64,000 nt of DNA from Acanthacorydalis orientalis (GCA_034766995.1 CM068317.1:28445001-28509000), one strand, 5' to 3'; positions 48,221-60,849 are shown, counted from the stretch's first letter. Numbers and translations are program-made. Notes: generated by a model from the letters alone, not told the origin.

Positions 48221-49060
48221 CACTGATTCAAATATGCAATTTCTATAATGATGTTTTTTTTTATATTTATATTATAGGTGTGTTATTTTTCTAGAAAGAG
48301 AAAATGATGTAACAACACATTAACATTGAAATGTTCAGACTGATCGATTTTCAGTCATTCATACATTTGATTTACTAATTACAATATAAAACTATAACTG
48401 TTTTATTGAAAATTATACGTGTTTCCCAAATATAACATTTTTTCTTTCGTACGTTTTCAATTCAATGAATTTAATTACTAGCTTACAGGCATAAATTTAC
48501 AAAATATATTCAACACTATATGCATACATAAATACAAATAATCCTGGCAATGCATAAATTACGCTATAATTTATTGTAAATATTTTGATTCTCGTTATGG
48601 ATTTGTGTCCGACTAAATTTATTTCCCTTTTTCATTTATTTTAAATGACATTTACCAAGAAATAATATTACCGGTTTTTTGTACTCATTTCCATTTTTAA
48701 AATTAATTTTTGCTTAAAAAACTTATTTAAACGATCACGGAAATGTATATTATACATTCAAAATTTTCTGAGTGTACCTAGAAGACGAATGTTATAGAAT
48801 ATACTAGTTTTATGTAAAATCTATTGCTTATTATATATAGTAAACTTGCTATATAAAAATTGGTCGTGAGTGTGTAAATAATTAAATATTGTATTAATAA
48901 ATACGTAATACGTTGTTTTAATTAGAATAAATTTTTTTGATTACTCACTTATTAATGTCAATCAATAAAACGATGTTTGAAAGATATTTGTAAAGGTCAC
49001 GTTTTTCACGTTTTCATTATTTGGTTTTTTTTTGTTGTCATTTTTTTTATATAGTAATCC
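48220..49060. other. Unannotated AT-rich stretch
   Basis: Nothing recognised. Confidence 0.6.

Positions 49061-49092
<32 letters not shown>
49061..49092. repeat. (AT)n(AC)n microsatellite
   Basis: About 26 bp of AT then ACACACA. Confidence 0.9.
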
Positions 49093-49093
<1 letters not shown>

Positions 49094-49367
49094 ATTGATA
49101 CGAAATTGATCTGATTTTATCATAAACTTATTGGCTTGTATTTTATAAATTGTGTTATCATTTCTGTTACTATTTTATAAGTACCATAAAGTAATATTAT
49201 TTTTTTTTTCAAATAATTAAAATATTTTTTACAATTCCATTAGAATAAAATTGAACTAGAATTGGTTTTTAGAAGAAGAATTTTGTTAATTTTAATAAAG
49301 ATGCCATTAATTGGAATTTCTTAATTAAAACTTATTAGTTATTTGCTATAATAACTTAATATGTGAT

Positions 49368-49423
49368 TATATATATATATATATATATTTAAACTGTATG
49401 TATATACTTTTATATACATATAT

Positions 49424-49515
<92 letters not shown>
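49368..49515. repeat. (TA)n microsatellite cluster
   Basis: Short TA block, a TATATACTTTTATATACATATATATGTATATGTATATAT-type spacer, then 75 bp of pure TA (49441-49515). Confidence 0.95.
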
Positions 49516-49519
<4 letters not shown>

Positions 49520-49988
49520 TGTATGTGTGGATAAATGTGGCGCTGTCTATTTTGCACGTACAAAAATTAAAATTGAACAAATATATTGATTTAGAAAGAC
49601 AACAAACGAGATTTGTACCATACAGTTAATGAATTGGATAGAAACGCTTAATTAGTTTCATTAATGTACTAGTAAATTGGCAAACATACAACGGATATAT
49701 TTTTTTTACAATTTCAATTTTAATTTTCAAATTACTAGTAGGTAATTTTCAGTTTATTATTTCATTGATATTCAAAATTATACCTTATGAAGATTTTAGA
49801 TTTTTGAATCAGTAAATGTTTTTTTTTTCGTACATTTAAAACGAAATAATAGTTAAATAGTTGAATTGTTTCAATATAGCAACGATTACTTCATTTCTTT
49901 TTTTAAATCAATTCCTGTGACCATAGTAACAGTGTAAGTTTTAAAATAGTTTATATAAGTATAATGCATTAAAATTAATAGTCGTTTT
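49516..49988. other. Unannotated AT-rich stretch
   Basis: Nothing recognised. Confidence 0.6.
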
Positions 49989-49991
49989 ATA

Positions 49992-50043
<52 letters not shown>

Positions 50044-50075
50044 CTTTTAAATATACTTTTTTTGGAAAGAATTTA

Positions 50076-50149
<74 letters not shown>
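49989..50149. repeat. Paired (TA)n microsatellites
   Basis: TA blocks 49989-50041 and 50077-50149, 35 bp apart. Confidence 0.95.
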
Positions 50150-50151
<2 letters not shown>

Positions 50152-50305
50152 TTATTGTAAAGTTTTGAATTTTTATAATTAATTTCGGAATTGTTTAATA
50201 AGTTATTTCGTATCTAGACATTTTTTCAAATAGAGTATATTTTTTAAAAACTTATCTATCTCACACATTTTTCTCAATTTTGTTCAATACTTTTCCGACT
50301 GCACG

Positions 50306-50580
50306 TCATTCACGAAATGCACCACTTGTTTTATCTTTATTGACGAACCTGTGACCTTTTAAATCTTTTCAAACAGTCTTGAAGTTACACAGTACAGAAT
50401 CATGGCCATACGATAAATGTGGAGGAACCTCGAACCGTATAGATAATATTGTTTCAGCAGTCTGAACAACGTATGTGGATGAACGTTATTGTGCAACAAA
50501 ACGATTCTTTTGCTTTATTTCCTTTTTCGTTTCGGGAGCAATGCTGGCTTTAACTGTTCATGGCATTCGTATTTAATACC
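50306..50580 (-). pseudogene. Mariner transposase relic, catalytic-domain part
   Basis: Read on the minus strand, one frame gives ECHEQLKPALLPKRKRK, a stop, SKRIVLLHNNVHPHT. After a frameshift, ETILSIRFEVPPHLSYGHDS, a stop, then KDLKGHRFVNKD and a final TGA. The order QLKPA...KRR, VLLHDNARPH, T(I/V)..L.FEVL.HPPYSPD, and L(K/R)G.RF is the C-terminal half of mariner transposases. The catalytic Asp of the HDN motif is replaced by Asn (LLHNN). With the two stops and the frameshift the fragment is dead. No terminal repeat was found. It may be the other half of the lineage represented at 21.5 kb. Confidence 0.75.
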
Positions 50581-50584
50581 TAAC

Positions 50585-51255
50585 GCTTAGAGAATCGTAT
50601 ATAACTTTTTGTATTTATGAATTATTGCTTGGATAGAAAGATATATGTTGCTTATTATCATATTTAAGTTATTCTTTTTTAAAGCCAAATAAATGTTAAC
50701 ATGTCTCATTTTGTTTCAATACAAAACGATTTTATTAATAAACTTTATTTAAATATTACATCAATGGCATTATCGTGGAAATCATTGTTTCTCAGTTGAA
50801 GGGAAATAAACACCCACTTTTTAACAAATATTTATAACGCCTACTTTATCCGCTTGAAGTTAATTTCAAGTGTAATATTTATTGTAATTTAGGTCTACAT
50901 TTTGAAAAAATTCGATAATCTTCTCGGTTTAGTAAAAAAGATTAATAGTTACAGAAATAAATATTTTATATTAGAACTGTGATTGCTAAAACTTATTACT
51001 ATAAAAAATACCTGTATAAATTTTAATATTTTATATTAAGAAGTCATTTCTAAACAAATTTAATGGCATCTTGTGCTTTTAGTGACCTCGCTAATTGAAA
51101 TATATTTGGATGTAAATTTGTTAATGTTGAAACGAGATTATAGTATTGTCGTTGGATGATTGTAATGTCATATAAACAATATGATAGATTAACGCTCCCT
51201 ACTCATTTTTCAATCCCCCCTAAGAGGTGTTAATAACTTTGTTGAAGCTCAGTAT
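50585..51255. other. Unannotated AT-rich stretch
   Basis: Nothing recognised. Confidence 0.6.
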
Positions 51256-51275
51256 TATATATATATATATATATT
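51256..51275. repeat. Short (TA)n tract
   Basis: Twenty bases of alternation. Confidence 0.85.
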
Positions 51276-51589
51276 AAATCGGTAATAACAATACGTGGTC
51301 CTTTTTAGATTATATGAAATTTTTAAATGAAAAAATAAATAAAATGTATCAGTGTGTATGTATGAATATACAGATTAAAAAAAACGGTTTAATGATATCT
51401 TTTTTGTTTTATAATCACGTTTTAAAATAATGTTTATGTTGTACAGATAGAAAAGTTATGATTTTGAAAATGTTCTTATATATGTGTGTGTATATATATA
51501 TATATAAGTAGGTGTGAGAATTCTAATTTCATATGTATACACGTATGTAAATTTCATAGTGATGGACAATTATTTTGTTCTTTGTATCC

Positions 51590-51818
51590 GCAAACAGAAT
51601 AATGTCCGGCGTTTATTGTCATAAACGTTGGATTGACATCCTTGCTCCACGAAACACGTTCTAGGATTATAGTTGAACGTCGTCCTGAAGGAGTCATTCG
51701 AATTGTAAAGTCTGACAGCTTACATGCACGTTACTTCTGTACTCCTAACATGAAACACTCGTATGAATTGAAAACTTTAGACTTTACGAGAATTAGTCCA
51801 TTATGTTGTGTGATATAA
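51590..51818 (+). other. GC-richer patch with an unassigned open frame
   Basis: The open frame 51633-51818 (61 codons, starting from an ACA-TTG context) reads HETRSRIIVERRPEGVIRIV and HARYFCTPNMKHSYELKTLD. Its composition is more balanced than that of the flanks. No domain or splice signals recognised. It could be a transposon or exon fragment. Confidence 0.25.
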
Positions 51819-52130
51819 TTTCTCTACACTCTGATGACGTGCTTTATTTTGTAAACATGTATGCACATATCCGGGTATATACGTACGTATTTAATGTATA
51901 CACACAAGCTGACATAAAATATATACACAACGTGCATATAAAAACTACGAAAATGTATAAAACTGTGTTTAAAAAGAACAGTGTTTAATCAAATTTCATA
52001 CATCACGCCATGTACAAAAAAGGCTTCGATTTTACACGTGTCCTTTGTAATAAAATGTTAATTATTGTTAAAAGTATCAAGTTTATTTTTCATGCCCATA
52101 TGGTTATTTTTGTAAATATAATTTTCAAAG

Positions 52131-52162
<32 letters not shown>

Positions 52163-52196
52163 TGTATGTATGTTTGTATGTATGTATGTATGTATG

Positions 52197-52232
<36 letters not shown>

Positions 52233-52262
52233 TGTGTGTATGTGTGTGTGTGTATGTACGTA
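52131..52262. repeat. (TA)n(TATG)n(TA)n(TG)n compound microsatellite
   Basis: TA to 52158, then TTTG/TATG units to 52201, TA to 52230, then TG/TATG to 52262. Confidence 0.95.
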
Positions 52263-52443
52263 TTTACATAATTACTATCAGACATAAGTATACATACATC
52301 ACACACATATGAAAGTTCGATTTTATCGTTGAATATTTGATAACATGCTTTTTTGTGATTTGTTTTAATCAGGTTTTAAACAGCATGAAAGTAGCCTTTT
52401 ATAAATCATTTCTGTTATATATTATAGATGTTTATTTAGTCGT

Positions 52444-52448
<5 letters not shown>

Positions 52449-52505
<57 letters not shown>
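52449..52505. repeat. (TA)n microsatellite
   Basis: Fifty-seven bases of alternation. Confidence 0.95.
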
Positions 52506-52510
<5 letters not shown>

Positions 52511-53151
52511 CATTTTTTTTTATTTATATATCGATTTTTTTTATCAGATCGTTCTTTATTGGGATATTGTTTGCTATTTCGTCATTTTTCTTTTTTACCG
52601 TAAAATGTGTTAGGTATTTGAAATCGTAATTGATTAATTCAGTGTTAAGCGTTTTTTTTAATGATTTACTTACTTTTTTATACCAAAATAAGTGTAACAA
52701 AAAACTAAAATTTAAAATTTCTACACTTTCGTTATTTATTGAATAATGAACTCTTGTCAGGAATCTTTTAATAAGTGAATTGTTGTTTATATGAAATTAT
52801 TCTTTGCGAATAAAATATAATTTTAACAATTTACAATTATTTTTTATGGTTTTATAATTATTTTGATTTGATTTTAAATTTAATAATTTTTGAATGAATA
52901 ATTGTGTAATTTTTTCTTTTAATTATATGATTAGATTTAATAATTGAAAAATGATTCGTATGTCTTATTTGCTAAGCCGATAATGTAAATTAGGAATATT
53001 AAAGTAGTGGAACGGGTGCAAAAACACGTGAGACACTGTATAACGGTACAGTAATTGTTTCTAAATGAACACTCATGTTTACTCGAAATAAGGAAACGAA
53101 ATAAAATGAATTGTAAAAATTATGTTCTTGTGTATGATATTGCTGATTGTG

Positions 53152-53156
<5 letters not shown>
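52506..53156. other. Unannotated AT-rich stretch
   Basis: Nothing recognised. Confidence 0.6.

Positions 53157-53220
<64 letters not shown>
53157..53220. repeat. (TA)n microsatellite
   Basis: About 53 bp of TA, then GTATATACA. Confidence 0.95.
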
Positions 53221-54284
53221 CATTCAAAGTGGTGATTAAATATCCAAATATATAGTTGTTGAAAGCGTGATTAAATTTTTTTGAATAGATTTGCAAAATT
53301 TGGAAGTGCAATTGATAATGTTTAAGTCTTTTTGGATATGGAAGTAAGAATTAATACATTTATGAATACAAATTGACACACTTGAGCGTTATTTGGGAGG
53401 TAAATTCCGAAAATGAAGTTCCCAAAGTTATGAATGTCATTTCGAAAAAGTTTGATTGGTTAAAAAAAGTAGCAACGACAAATTGATCTATTTCTTCTTG
53501 CTGCATATTATTTTCTGTACTTATTTATTGTTATATAAGATGTAAGAAGTGTGTCATCAGATGTAAGAAAAAAGATGATAGATAACAGGATTAGTTTTTG
53601 CATATTCTTCAAAGTAATGAAGTAAAATTCCGATAAAATAAAGTATCGCTTAATTTACAGATTCATAAATATCAGTGATGATTTTCTCACATACGTTTTT
53701 GTTCCAAATTAAATATTTTTTGAGTTATTCTGTAATTTTTTATAATTTCAATGTCTGAAATAATTTAATAGTGATAGATAAAAATCCGAAAATGATGTTA
53801 AAATTATTTTTTATTTAGTGCAGAGTTCATGCTGTATAAAATTTTAAATTTTGTGACGTTTGACATAAAAAAATCACTTCTTGATATAGATTATTACCAC
53901 TAGGATACAAGTTAAGTTTCTTAAACTATATCACATGAAATGTACAATTATGTGCTTATTCTGCTTGTGAATATGAAAGTTTTCGCATTATATTTAACTT
54001 ATTAAAAGTTTACTTATTCATAAAGTACGAATTCGTCGTTGGATGTAATATTTAATAATAATTAGATTTGAATACAATCCCTCTTTGAAATTCATGTTTT
54101 TGTTGTTCGTAAAACTTACATTTATTATTGAACAAGGTGGCAATAGAACTGTAACATAACTTAGATGTTTTAATCTATATTAATTTCGCATAAATATATT
54201 ATATATTCTAGCCATATCGTAATTATGGAAGCTATTACATCAGAGCCATCGTCTCATAACTTGTGAACAAGACAACTTCTCGAC

Positions 54285-54287
<3 letters not shown>
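53221..54287. other. Unannotated AT-rich stretch
   Basis: Nothing recognised. Confidence 0.6.

Positions 54288-54335
<48 letters not shown>
54288..54335. repeat. (TA)n microsatellite
   Basis: Forty-eight bases of alternation. Confidence 0.95.
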
Positions 54336-54337
<2 letters not shown>

Positions 54338-54929
54338 TTGTCGATTCAAATTAAATATTTACCGATGCCGTTACAGTCCTCTTACTCCATGAATTTAAAT
54401 CGTCCACGCTGTGGTACTAGTTCGATGTCTTGCGTACCGCTGTCAATATTCCGGTCCTGCGCAACAAAAACGTCATGTATATGGCGGTGTAGAGATACGT
54501 ATCTAAAGATAAGATGAATTTGAGAAACGAGATTAATGGTGATTTATTAAATGGACGAAAAGGAATTAACGAAAGTGGGCATTAAACCAGAAGTAACGTT
54601 TTCTTGTGACTCTTTTATTTTTCATACACAGTGTGGAAGAGGCGTTCCGGTCGACGTGTAGATGTTTAGGTTGTTGAAAGTTGTCGTATCTATGAATTTG
54701 AGTTAATTAGATGAAATTGTTTGGACACGGTCGTAATTATTTTAAGACAGTAGAAATAGAAAGTTTTTGTTCGCTTCAGGTAATTTTTTCCTAATTGGAT
54801 AAATTGATGAGAATGGATCTGAAGAAAAGTTGTTTCTTAGTTTTTGCTTTCATAAAACATGTTCAAAAAATATATAATTTAATATTACACGATTTTTCGC
54901 TTATACCAAATCTTTTACATCTATTTATA

Positions 54930-54932
<3 letters not shown>
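54336..54932. other. GC-richer patch and candidate ratchet site
   Basis: Between 54355 and 54660 the sequence is less AT-rich, with several CpG, and no recognisable coding frame. At 54779|54780 a pyrimidine run (TTTTTGTTCGCTTCAG) meets GTAATT, an acceptor fused to a donor-like sequence. Confidence 0.3.
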
Positions 54933-54977
<45 letters not shown>

Positions 54978-54995
54978 ACATACATACATACATAC

Positions 54996-55057
<62 letters not shown>

Positions 55058-55066
55058 ATGTATACA
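54933..55066. repeat. (TA)n(TACA)n(TA)n(TATG)n compound microsatellite
   Basis: TA to 54973, TACA units to 54998, TA to 55045, TATG to 55066. Confidence 0.95.
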
Positions 55067-55153
55067 TTAATACAGTTTTTTTTATTCAATTTGAATTTAT
55101 TTTTCGATATTTTAATAGATAGAAAGGTATATGTATAAAATAAAAAAAATCGT

Positions 55154-55176
55154 ATCTCAATTCTGTGAATTGAGAT
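55154..55176. other. Perfect 10-bp hairpin
   Basis: ATCTCAATTC-TGT-GAATTGAGAT. No poly(U) tract or flanking gene gives it a role. Confidence 0.5.
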
Positions 55177-55280
55177 TTTTCCATCTCTGTATATGAATAA
55201 TTTATTGGAAAAATTTTATATGCCAATTCACAAAAAACAACTTTTAAAAGCTACCGTATACATATTAAATATTTTATATG

Positions 55281-55281
<1 letters not shown>

Positions 55282-55337
<56 letters not shown>

Positions 55338-55416
55338 ATGCGCGCATGCTTTTGTGTATGTATGTATTTATGTATGTACTTATGTATGTATATGTGTATG
55401 TATGAATGTATGTATT
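55282..55416. repeat. (TA)n(TG)n(TATG)n compound microsatellite
   Basis: TA to 55321, TG to 55338, a GCGCGC spot near 55341, then degenerate TATG units. Confidence 0.95.
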
Positions 55417-55489
55417 AATGCAACTTTGTCTTTCTAATGAAACAACTTTTTTAATTATGACGTCGTTTATGATTTGATTTGTCCTCATA

Positions 55490-55504
55490 TACATACACAC
55501 ACAC

Positions 55505-55551
<47 letters not shown>
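55490..55551. repeat. (CA)n(TA)n compound microsatellite
   Basis: CA to 55505, then TA. Confidence 0.95.
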
Positions 55552-55554
<3 letters not shown>

Positions 55555-56886
55555 TCATACAGGTGTGACAAAATTTTGTTCGCACGCCTATACTACGTTG
55601 ATATTATTGTCATTAATAATGATAAATATTATTATATTTTCTTTTTAAGTGCAGTTATTAATAAATGAGTGAATATACATCCAAGGGAAATAGATCTGTA
55701 GATAATAATTTATTATCAGATAATGAACACTGTGATAGTACCCTGCAGTTATTATCAAGAGAGTCAAGCATTTTTAAATAGAGTTGACCAGGAAAATGGC
55801 ATAGGTTGAATGTATGGTGCAACGATTTTGAAACAAAACACTTTTTCATTAAAGGTGGTTGTCTATGGACGATAATTGAATGGTTTGTCCAAAACACTAA
55901 CAGTCGTTTTTATACACTTTAGTAGTTTTTCAATAAATTGTTCATTTGGCTTGATTGCGCAGGAATGCTTTTGGGATATCACGATTGCTTCATTTTAATT
56001 TTAGTCCAATACAAACAATAGCAACAGTTACTCTTATAGTTAATATTCAGTCGTTTGTTAAATAACATTATATAATATAGTGTGTAAGAAGAAGAAATAT
56101 TATTATTAATGATAAAATTCTTAATATTTCTTATAGAATAAGGTTTTAATTCTCTTTCTTTTTCTAAATACACAGCACTTATAAAAATGATACCATTTTC
56201 GATTCCATTCCCTTAAATTATTCTGCCACTACAAGTTTAGGTTTTAAATCCATCTCTTATTACAATAAAAATAAAAAAAAACTGGGAAATTATATTCATT
56301 ATTGTTTATTAACAATGTTTTTTTAAAAAAAAAACTCAATGGAAATACAATAATTACCAGTGTAAAAGTTTTCTAAATATTTTAAAAAAGTATACATGTT
56401 CGTATTTAATTTTTGCAAAGTTTGAAAATTAAATTTCTTATTGACATACAGCGAATAAAAAAATGTTTGAGAAATTAACTAATTTAAATCAGTACAGTTA
56501 TATACAAAAATGTTATCGAAAAAAGTTTTAATCCAAAATTCTGAAAATCAATTTACGAATACTTTTTTACGAAATCTCAAGACGAGCTTTCATACTTATA
56601 ATTTATTTCCATTACGAAGCTGCATTTGATAAATAGATGGAAAATATTTTAATCTTTTAAATGAATTTTCAACCTTCATCTCTTTACAAACGCAAACATA
56701 TATTGATGTTTGAGTTTTTCACGAAATGGAAGTTGTACAGTAGAAATCACGCTTTTAATTTAATTAAAAAAAGTGATTTATTTCATTTCCTTCACTACAT
56801 ATCAAATATTGTACATTACTTAAGAAGTTATTCTTAGATATTTCCCAATATTGAAGAAGTTGCAAGAATTTTCGCAAAAAAAACTA
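55552..56886. other. Unannotated AT-rich stretch
   Basis: The palindrome GATAATAATTTATTATC lies at 55699-55715. The minus-strand open frame 55658-55897 has no domain. Nothing else recognised. Confidence 0.5.
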
Positions 56887-56911
56887 TTGTATATATATAT
56901 ATATATATAGT
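56887..56911. repeat. Short (TA)n tract
   Basis: Twenty-five bases of alternation. Confidence 0.85.
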
Positions 56912-57039
56912 TCACCTTTCTATTTCGTAAATGTGTTCCGTGTCATATAAATTGAATATCAACAGATATACCGGAGCACATTTTAAATAAAACGAATCGA
57001 ATTCAATGATAATAAAATGGTTGCATTCAATTCTATAGT

Positions 57040-57260
57040 GGCGTATAGTCAAAGGGACTTAAATTGGGGCTGCGTTTGATGCGTACCATGACGTGTTTGA
57101 AAGCTTTTCACGTTTCTGTTGCGCGGGACAGACAAGCGAGGTTAGGGTAAATTTGATGACATGTAATAAATACATTCCTAGTGATTGTGGCGATAGTTGA
57201 AAATATGTACACAAACAGCAGGGAGTTGATGTCGTTGAATGTGAAATCATTCTGTAACAG
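57040..57260. other. GC-richer patch sharing a 22-bp word with 58.87 kb
   Basis: GGCTGCGTTTGATGCGTACC at 57068 is found again in inverted orientation at 58869-58890 with 20 of 22 matches. Read in frame, both give AAFDAYH. The rest is not clearly alignable by eye. Open frames on both strands have no recognised domain. Confidence 0.3.
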
Positions 57261-58420
57261 TTTGATGAATTTGTTAAGCAAACTTTTCTGACCGTTTCTC
57301 TAACACATCACCATTAACATTTCATATATCATATACATGTTATATTTTAGATTGTTTTGTTGGTCAATAGAACGTTTTGAAAAATAAAAAAGTTGATTTG
57401 TTTGTTATTATAAAGAGATATTTTCTTAATTTACATCATATGCAAAAAATATGACTTGTACAATTGTTTTATTCAAATATTTATTTTTATTTCGACGCAT
57501 GCTTCTAGTAAGTTTAAACAAAATTCGATTTTGAAAATGTATCATACAAGATCATATTTGAATAATCTAATGAATTCATCGATTATAATTTTAATGTAAG
57601 GAACCTTGTTCAGAAATTCGTCAAAGTTACAATTTTTATATTTTAATTTTTTTCATCATTAGTGTGTTAACTCAATGACACAATACTTTATAGTTTAATT
57701 TTGAGTATAATATTATAGACTCGAAACTCTTAATTAAAATTCAATTTTTATTATTATTGATTTCAAAATTATATGTTTTATTACACTATTTATTTTTTAC
57801 AAGAACAAAAACGTTTTTTTATATTTACATACATTATGAAATGAAATGCAATGATTTTAACACGTTAGTTGTTCTTGTATTTCTGTTAGGTTGACCATGA
57901 CTAAGTTTTCTATTTTATGAGTACTTAATTGCTTTATATTTTAGGATCAATAAATACTGAAATAAAACTGAAGTACTGCTACATTTGTGTATTCCATAAA
58001 TGACAGTTTATAAACTTTATATTTATCTTATTATCCATTGAATATGATATTTAAATTAAAAATACTTAATATGATATTTAAATAAAAATTAAAATTTATT
58101 TTTTTTTACAGTTATAGAGTGGTGTAGCCAGTGCTATACTTACATTTACAAATTAATTAATAAATAACTTATATGACAACTTTTTTTCATAAATTGTTTT
58201 GAATAAAATATCTGAAAAGTACAGAAAATCAGAATTTAGGAAAAAATACATCGAAATGTTCTAAGGAAAAAAAGTTTGTGTGTTGTGAGGTGTTACATTT
58301 TTTAATTGATTTGTTTGATATTTTAAATAAAACACAACTAATATCAATATATTTCTGGAAAGTATTCATCATGTATTTATAATTATTGATTAAAATATTC
58401 AAATATGTAATTATAATAAT

Positions 58421-58421
<1 letters not shown>
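57261..58421. other. Unannotated AT-rich stretch
   Basis: Nothing recognised. Confidence 0.6.

Positions 58422-58466
<45 letters not shown>
58422..58466. repeat. (TA)n microsatellite
   Basis: Forty-five bases of alternation. Confidence 0.95.
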
Positions 58467-58468
<2 letters not shown>

Positions 58469-58726
58469 TAATTGCAAAATTCCCCTTAAAGCGACCACAT
58501 AATTCTATTTCATTTAAAAAATTGTTGTCGACAAAATTAAATGGAACAGATGACACAAAAAGTGATACCGATCCTTAATCTTATTTCTTCGAAGAACCAA
58601 TCAAAAATCCATCATCTTATTCTTTTTTTTATACGACACTCACGTATCCTCATCAAATATTTATCTCCCCCGCGTCCTTAAGAATATACACATGCGAACA
58701 TATACGTACGCACGCACAAATACTTA

Positions 58727-58838
58727 TACACACACACACACGGATAGAAATTTTCTGTGACAAAAATATCGTGCAATCGATCAACAAAAACATCAATTTT
58801 ACTTGCAAAAAAATACATACACACACACACACACACAT
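58727..58838. repeat. Two short (CA)n tracts
   Basis: CA runs at 58727-58741 and 58818-58838. Confidence 0.85.
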
Positions 58839-58849
58839 ACGTATACATG

Positions 58850-59050
58850 TAAAAATTCGAGTCAAAAAATGATAGGCATCAAACGCAGCCTCGTAGCCTT
58901 TCAATCGTGTATTGAACGTGGTATCAACGTCATGCAACTTATCAATCGCTCAACCTCTTACCTCACACTGCAATCCGGTCTTTGTACATGTATACATGTT
59001 TGTATGTAACGTATTGGATATAGAGAATTAACACAAACTGGATGTATGAT
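58850..59050. other. GC-richer patch, partner of the 57.07 kb word
   Basis: It holds the inverted copy at 58869-58890. On the minus strand the local reading is HDVDTTFNTRLKGYEAAFDA, then YHFLTRIF. It is open but short and without a domain. From 59050 to 59877 nothing is recognised. Confidence 0.3.
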
Positions 59051-59877
59051 GGATGCGTTAGATTTAAAGATGCGTTAGTAGTAATGCGACCTCTGTTTGT
59101 GTTTCAGCTACACATATATATGAACTGAAATCTGTTATCGATATTTGATATGCGCGAAAACATATTGTATATAAATTGAATATAGATTCATTTATGTAAT
59201 GTATATTTAAAAGCATTAGTGTGTTTATCATAATCTCTGAACTCCCGAGCGAAATAGTTTTAGTGGGAATATTAATTACTAGTAGTTTCATGTTTGTTAT
59301 TAATTTACGTTTATTTCGAATATAACATCTTTTTTTCATATTTCACTAAATGAATTTTTTTCATTTACGACGTTATTAGAATTTGATTATTTTTTATCGA
59401 GTTTTCGATTATACTTTTAAGTAAAAATAAATATCATGTTTGTATTCGCAGATAAAAAATATTTATAAAAATAAAAGCTTATAAATTGAACATTCAAGAC
59501 AGTAAACTAGTATTTTATTTGTTTATCAACGTTTTCTCTATTTGTAACCCTTTTTACATTTTGAGTAACAATTTGTTTATAATTTAATAGCGGGAGTTCC
59601 TAGCCTTGATTGAAATCATTTTGGAATTCTGCTTTTAGAACTTATGCATATGTATTTATCATATGAGTTTTAAAGAAAACTGTCTGTTGAGTAAAATATG
59701 TATGTTCCATTATTCAATAATAATATTAAATTACCTTTGTATCGGAAAATTAATACTAGACATATAAAATAATTAAATAATAGTATAACAAACGCGTATG
59801 CCTTTTAAATGTATATTTTTTATGTAAAAATCCTTAGATTGCACGAGTTACTTGCATGAGTGCATTCGTTTGTTATA

Positions 59878-60420
59878 TTAGGTTGGCATGAAAATAATTA
59901 CGGTTTTTTTTCTGAATTCTAACTTCAGATTTTTCAATGAAAGTGTCATTTCATCGTGTTTATGTTAATGTCATTTTAAAGTATATTTTTCGGTCTCTAT
60001 TTTGGTAACATCGACTTTAGTACTATTATTTTGGTTCAAATTGGGCTATTGAATTAAAGATGGAAAAGAAGCAAATGAGAGCAATTTTTTATGAGTTCAA
60101 AAGAAACTACTCATAAATTAAACGATGCTTTTGATATGGGTATTGATAAGGAACGTACGGTGCAGTGATGGTTCCAAAAAAATTATGCTGAGGATGAGAG
60201 CCTTGATGATGAAGTAGGTCGCGGGCGTCATTTTCCACTTAATAACGACCAACTAAAGGTGTTGGTTGAATCAGAATCACGCACAATTCGAGTTAGAGCT
60301 TGCACAAAAGTTAGGCGTTAGCCATGTAGTAGTTCTAGGCCAATTAAAATCACTTAAATTCAAAAAAAGTGTGTATGAATTTGAACGTCATAAATCGCAA
60401 TAATTTTTCTACCAACTTAA
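59878..60420 (+). mobile_element. Internally deleted mariner element, copy 3 (543 bp)
   Basis: Left end TTAGGTTGGCATGAAAATAA and right end, reverse complemented, TTAAGTTGGTAGAAAAATTA. TA flanks both sides (59876-59877, 60421-60422). The leader closely follows that of copy 1 (GAAAGTGTCATTT, TATTTTTCGGTCT, TTGGTAACATCGACTT). Confidence 0.9.
60060..60403 (+). pseudogene. Mariner transposase DNA-binding remnant, copy 3
   Basis: An intact start gives MEKKQMRAIFYEFK, then a ~17-bp deletion shifts the frame. The continuing frame reads THKLNDAFDMG, KERTVQ, a TGA replacing a conserved Trp, WFQK, EDESLDDEVGRGR and QLKVLVESESRTIR. After a second frameshift it reads ELAQKLGVSHVVVLGQLKSL, then FKKSVYEFERHKSQ and a stop 15 bp before the end of the element. 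The KK..YEFE..K ending joins the terminal repeat exactly as in copy 2. Confidence 0.8.
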
Positions 60421-60714
60421 TAAAATAGCACTAATAATTTTTATATGTTTTGTGATACTTTATTCATCACTTTATTATCACGATACTTATATGTTAGTCC
60501 TTTTATGTAGTTGAAGAGTTTTTGATGTTTTTCACAATTATTGTAATAAAAGTAAAGATGTCTTTTAATTTTGTTACTTGTGAGGCTTCGTGTAGAACTA
60601 AAAGCTAATATTTATTTTTAAAAATATCATTCAAGTAGTTAATAAGATTATTATTATTCTTAATTTTAGTAAAACAAAAATTATTATCATAATGTTTTTA
60701 TTTAATTGGCAGTA

Positions 60715-60724
60715 CACACACATT

Positions 60725-60756
<32 letters not shown>

Positions 60757-60799
60757 TAACCTAGATTCATTTGTATATTTATAAAAATAAATATACAAA

Positions 60800-60849
<50 letters not shown>

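Noticed and set aside
49339..49563. Many open frames encoding Ile-Tyr repeats (for example here, 538-726, 2988-3195, 9496-9753, 52058-52312, 54795-55070, 55193-55506)
   Set aside because: They are readings of (TA)n, (CA)n and (TATG)n microsatellites, open on both strands because TATATA has no stop codon.
52131..52262. Regular TATG spacing considered as a CRISPR-like array or satellite
   Set aside because: No spacer-repeat structure. It is a simple tetranucleotide microsatellite in a eukaryotic genome.
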